Part shown: piece by piece, positions 53,696 through 54,640 of the stretch
How the letters are laid out: each line of letters opens with the position of its first letter
How positions within the stretch are numbered: the first letter of the stretch is position 1
Origin: Bacteroides sp. SM23_62
Lineage (GTDB): Bacteria > Bacteroidota > Bacteroidia > Bacteroidales > SM23-62
NCBI GenBank assembly: GCA_001303955.1
Contig: LJUP01000002.1
Span: 1-54,640 of the forward strand
Direction of reading: 5' to 3'
Length of the DNA stretch: 54,640 bases
Notes under the pieces: model-generated
Told to the model about the DNA's origin: nothing
Seen by the model: only the letters and a program-made list of their open reading frames with translations
The model's database searches: none
Program-made: the position numbers and the translations under genes

Positions 53696-54640
53696 ATGAA
53701 CAGAAAAACATGGATTGTAGTAATTTTAATTTTATCCGGACTTAATCTGCCGGGACAGAAATATGCGTCGGTAGGCGATAGGATCATGACGCGGTGGGCA
53801 GGAACAGTCGGTCCCGGGAATGTCTGGCAGGAATACCCCAGGCCACAGCTGGTCAGGGATAACTGGGAAAATCTGAACGGATTATGGGATTATGCATTAC
53901 TGTCAAAATCGGACAATAAACCGGCGAAATTCCAGGGGAAAATCCTTGTTCCCTTCTGCATTGAATCAGTCCTGTCAGGCGTTGGGAAAAGCATGCTGCC
54001 TGAAAACAGGTTATGGTACAGGCGTCAATTCACAGTGCCTTCAGGCTGGTCCTCCGACAGGGTGGTACTGCATTTTGATGCGGTGGACTGGTCCACCTCG
54101 GTGTGGATCAACGGGGCTCTTGTCGGGTCTCATAAGGGAGGTTATGACAGATTCTCCTTCGACATCACGTATTACCTGAATGCCAAAGGGATGCAGGAAA
54201 TTATCGTGGCAGTGGATGATCCTTCAAACTTCGGTTCCCAGCCCAGGGGAAAACAGCAAATCCCGAATCAGGGGATCTGGTATACACCGGTTAGTGGAAT
54301 CTGGCAGACCGTCTGGCTGGAAGCTGTAAACAGGGAAGCCTCGATTCGCGAGATAAAAATAGTGCCCCGAGTCGACAGGAGTGTGGTATCGATCACTCCC
54401 ATGTTGTGGGAACCGATGGCACGGGGCTATAGTGTGAAAATATCCGTATTTAAAGGAAACACACTGGTCAAAGAGGTCTCCAGACCTGCCGATCACGAGG
54501 TGGAGATCGAAATGGAAAACCCGGTGCTGTGGTCCCCCGACAACCCATTCCTCTATGACCTGAATCTGGTACTCACCAACCAGGAAGGCAAGGTGCTGGA
54601 TGAGGTGGACAGCTATTTCGGGATGAGAAAGATCAGCGTC
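53696..54640 (+). CDS. GH2-family glycoside hydrolase, N-terminal part (3' end outside window)
   Basis: The ATG at 53696 opens a frame of 315 codons to the window edge with no stop. It starts with a signal peptide (MNRKTWIVVILILSGLNLPGQ). The GH2 sugar-binding jelly-roll follows: LVRDNWENLNGLWDYAL, RLWYRRQFTVP, HFDAVDWSTSVWINGALVGSHKGGYDRFSFDIT, IVAVDDPSN and IPNQGIWYTPVSGIWQTVWLE, then the start of the immunoglobulin-like domain (WSPDNPFLYDL). Catalytic residues are beyond the window. GH2 covers beta-galactosidases, beta-mannosidases and beta-glucuronidases. It is divergent from the HTCS regulator and probably controlled by it. Start supported by the signal peptide. Confidence 0.9.
   Translation, partial: MNRKTWIVVILILSGLNLPGQKYASVGDRIMTRWAGTVGPGNVWQEYPRPQLVRDNWENLNGLWDYALLSKSDNKPAKFQGKILVPFCIESVLSGVGKSMLPENRLWYRRQFTVPSGWSSDRVVLHFDAVDWSTSVWINGALVGSHKGGYDRFSFDITYYLNAKGMQEIIVAVDDPSNFGSQPRGKQQIPNQGIWYTPVSGIWQTVWLEAVNREASIREIKIVPRVDRSVVSITPMLWEPMARGYSVKISVFKGNTLVKEVSRPADHEVEIEMENPVLWSPDNPFLYDLNLVLTNQEGKVLDEVDSYFGMRKISV

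Overview
The window looks like a chromosome fragment (or assembled contig) of a member of the Bacteroidota, most likely an anaerobic or microaerophilic Bacteroidales/Marinilabiliales-type polysaccharide degrader. This rests on SusC/SusD-like proteins, a 1305-residue hybrid two-component sensor of the HTCS type, several secreted glycoside hydrolases with lipoprotein or Sec signals, Bacteroidota-style Gfo/Idh/MocA proteins with Tat signals, and a TTTG / TAnnTTTG-like promoter in front of the integrase. No tRNA, rRNA or CRISPR array was seen.

Layout. (1) 1-6289, plus strand: an oxidative sugar or polyol operon with two Gfo/Idh/MocA oxidoreductases, an enolase-superfamily enzyme, an M23/PKD lipoprotein and a neutral-ceramidase-family protein. 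(2) 6310-10872, minus strand: a small MscS-like membrane protein, then an ATP-grasp ligase, a DUF1704 'QEGLA' metallopeptidase and an N-formylglutamate-amidohydrolase-like enzyme, tightly packed. (3) 11003-12535, plus: a DUF2934 protein and a cation:proton antiporter. (4) 12553-19011, minus: a compact operon of tandem universal stress protein, threonine-synthase-like PLP enzyme, DUF1611/DgcN-like P-loop enzyme, a fusion of a QueC-like PP-loop ATPase with a creatininase-type amidohydrolase, and a dipeptide epimerase. This operon is the best candidate for an undescribed pathway. (5) 19397-26318: a stress and redox block with histidine kinase, LuxR-type regulator, Usp-like protein, DUF438-hemerythrin-PAS protein, DUF1858/DUF2249 protein, ECF sigma factor, KefB-like antiporter and a second DUF2934 protein. 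(6) 26393-44510: a polysaccharide utilization locus with GH29, GH97, GH26, a giant GH2, SusD, SusC, a DUF5060-type enzyme and a polysaccharide deacetylase. The enzyme set suggests a (galacto)mannan-type substrate. SusC, the DUF5060-type gene and a GHL10 gene are broken, so the locus appears to be decaying. (7) 44757-48938: Fe/Mn superoxide dismutase, two small minus-strand gene pairs (DUF4160/DUF2442 and HepT/MntA) separated and bordered by three copies of a roughly 65-bp double-hairpin repeat, and a divergent tyrosine recombinase. The arrangement resembles a cassette array. (8) 49095-54640: an HTCS regulator divergent from a GH2 enzyme that runs off the window, probably the edge of a second utilization locus.

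How the parts may work together. Regions 2 to 4 carry ligase, peptidase, amidohydrolase and epimerase genes beside ion-transport and stress genes. I infer one or two pathways that make, trim or salvage a small peptide-like or D-amino-acid-containing compound. Its identity cannot be read from sequence. Regions 6 and 8 serve glycan capture and hydrolysis at the cell surface and in the periplasm.
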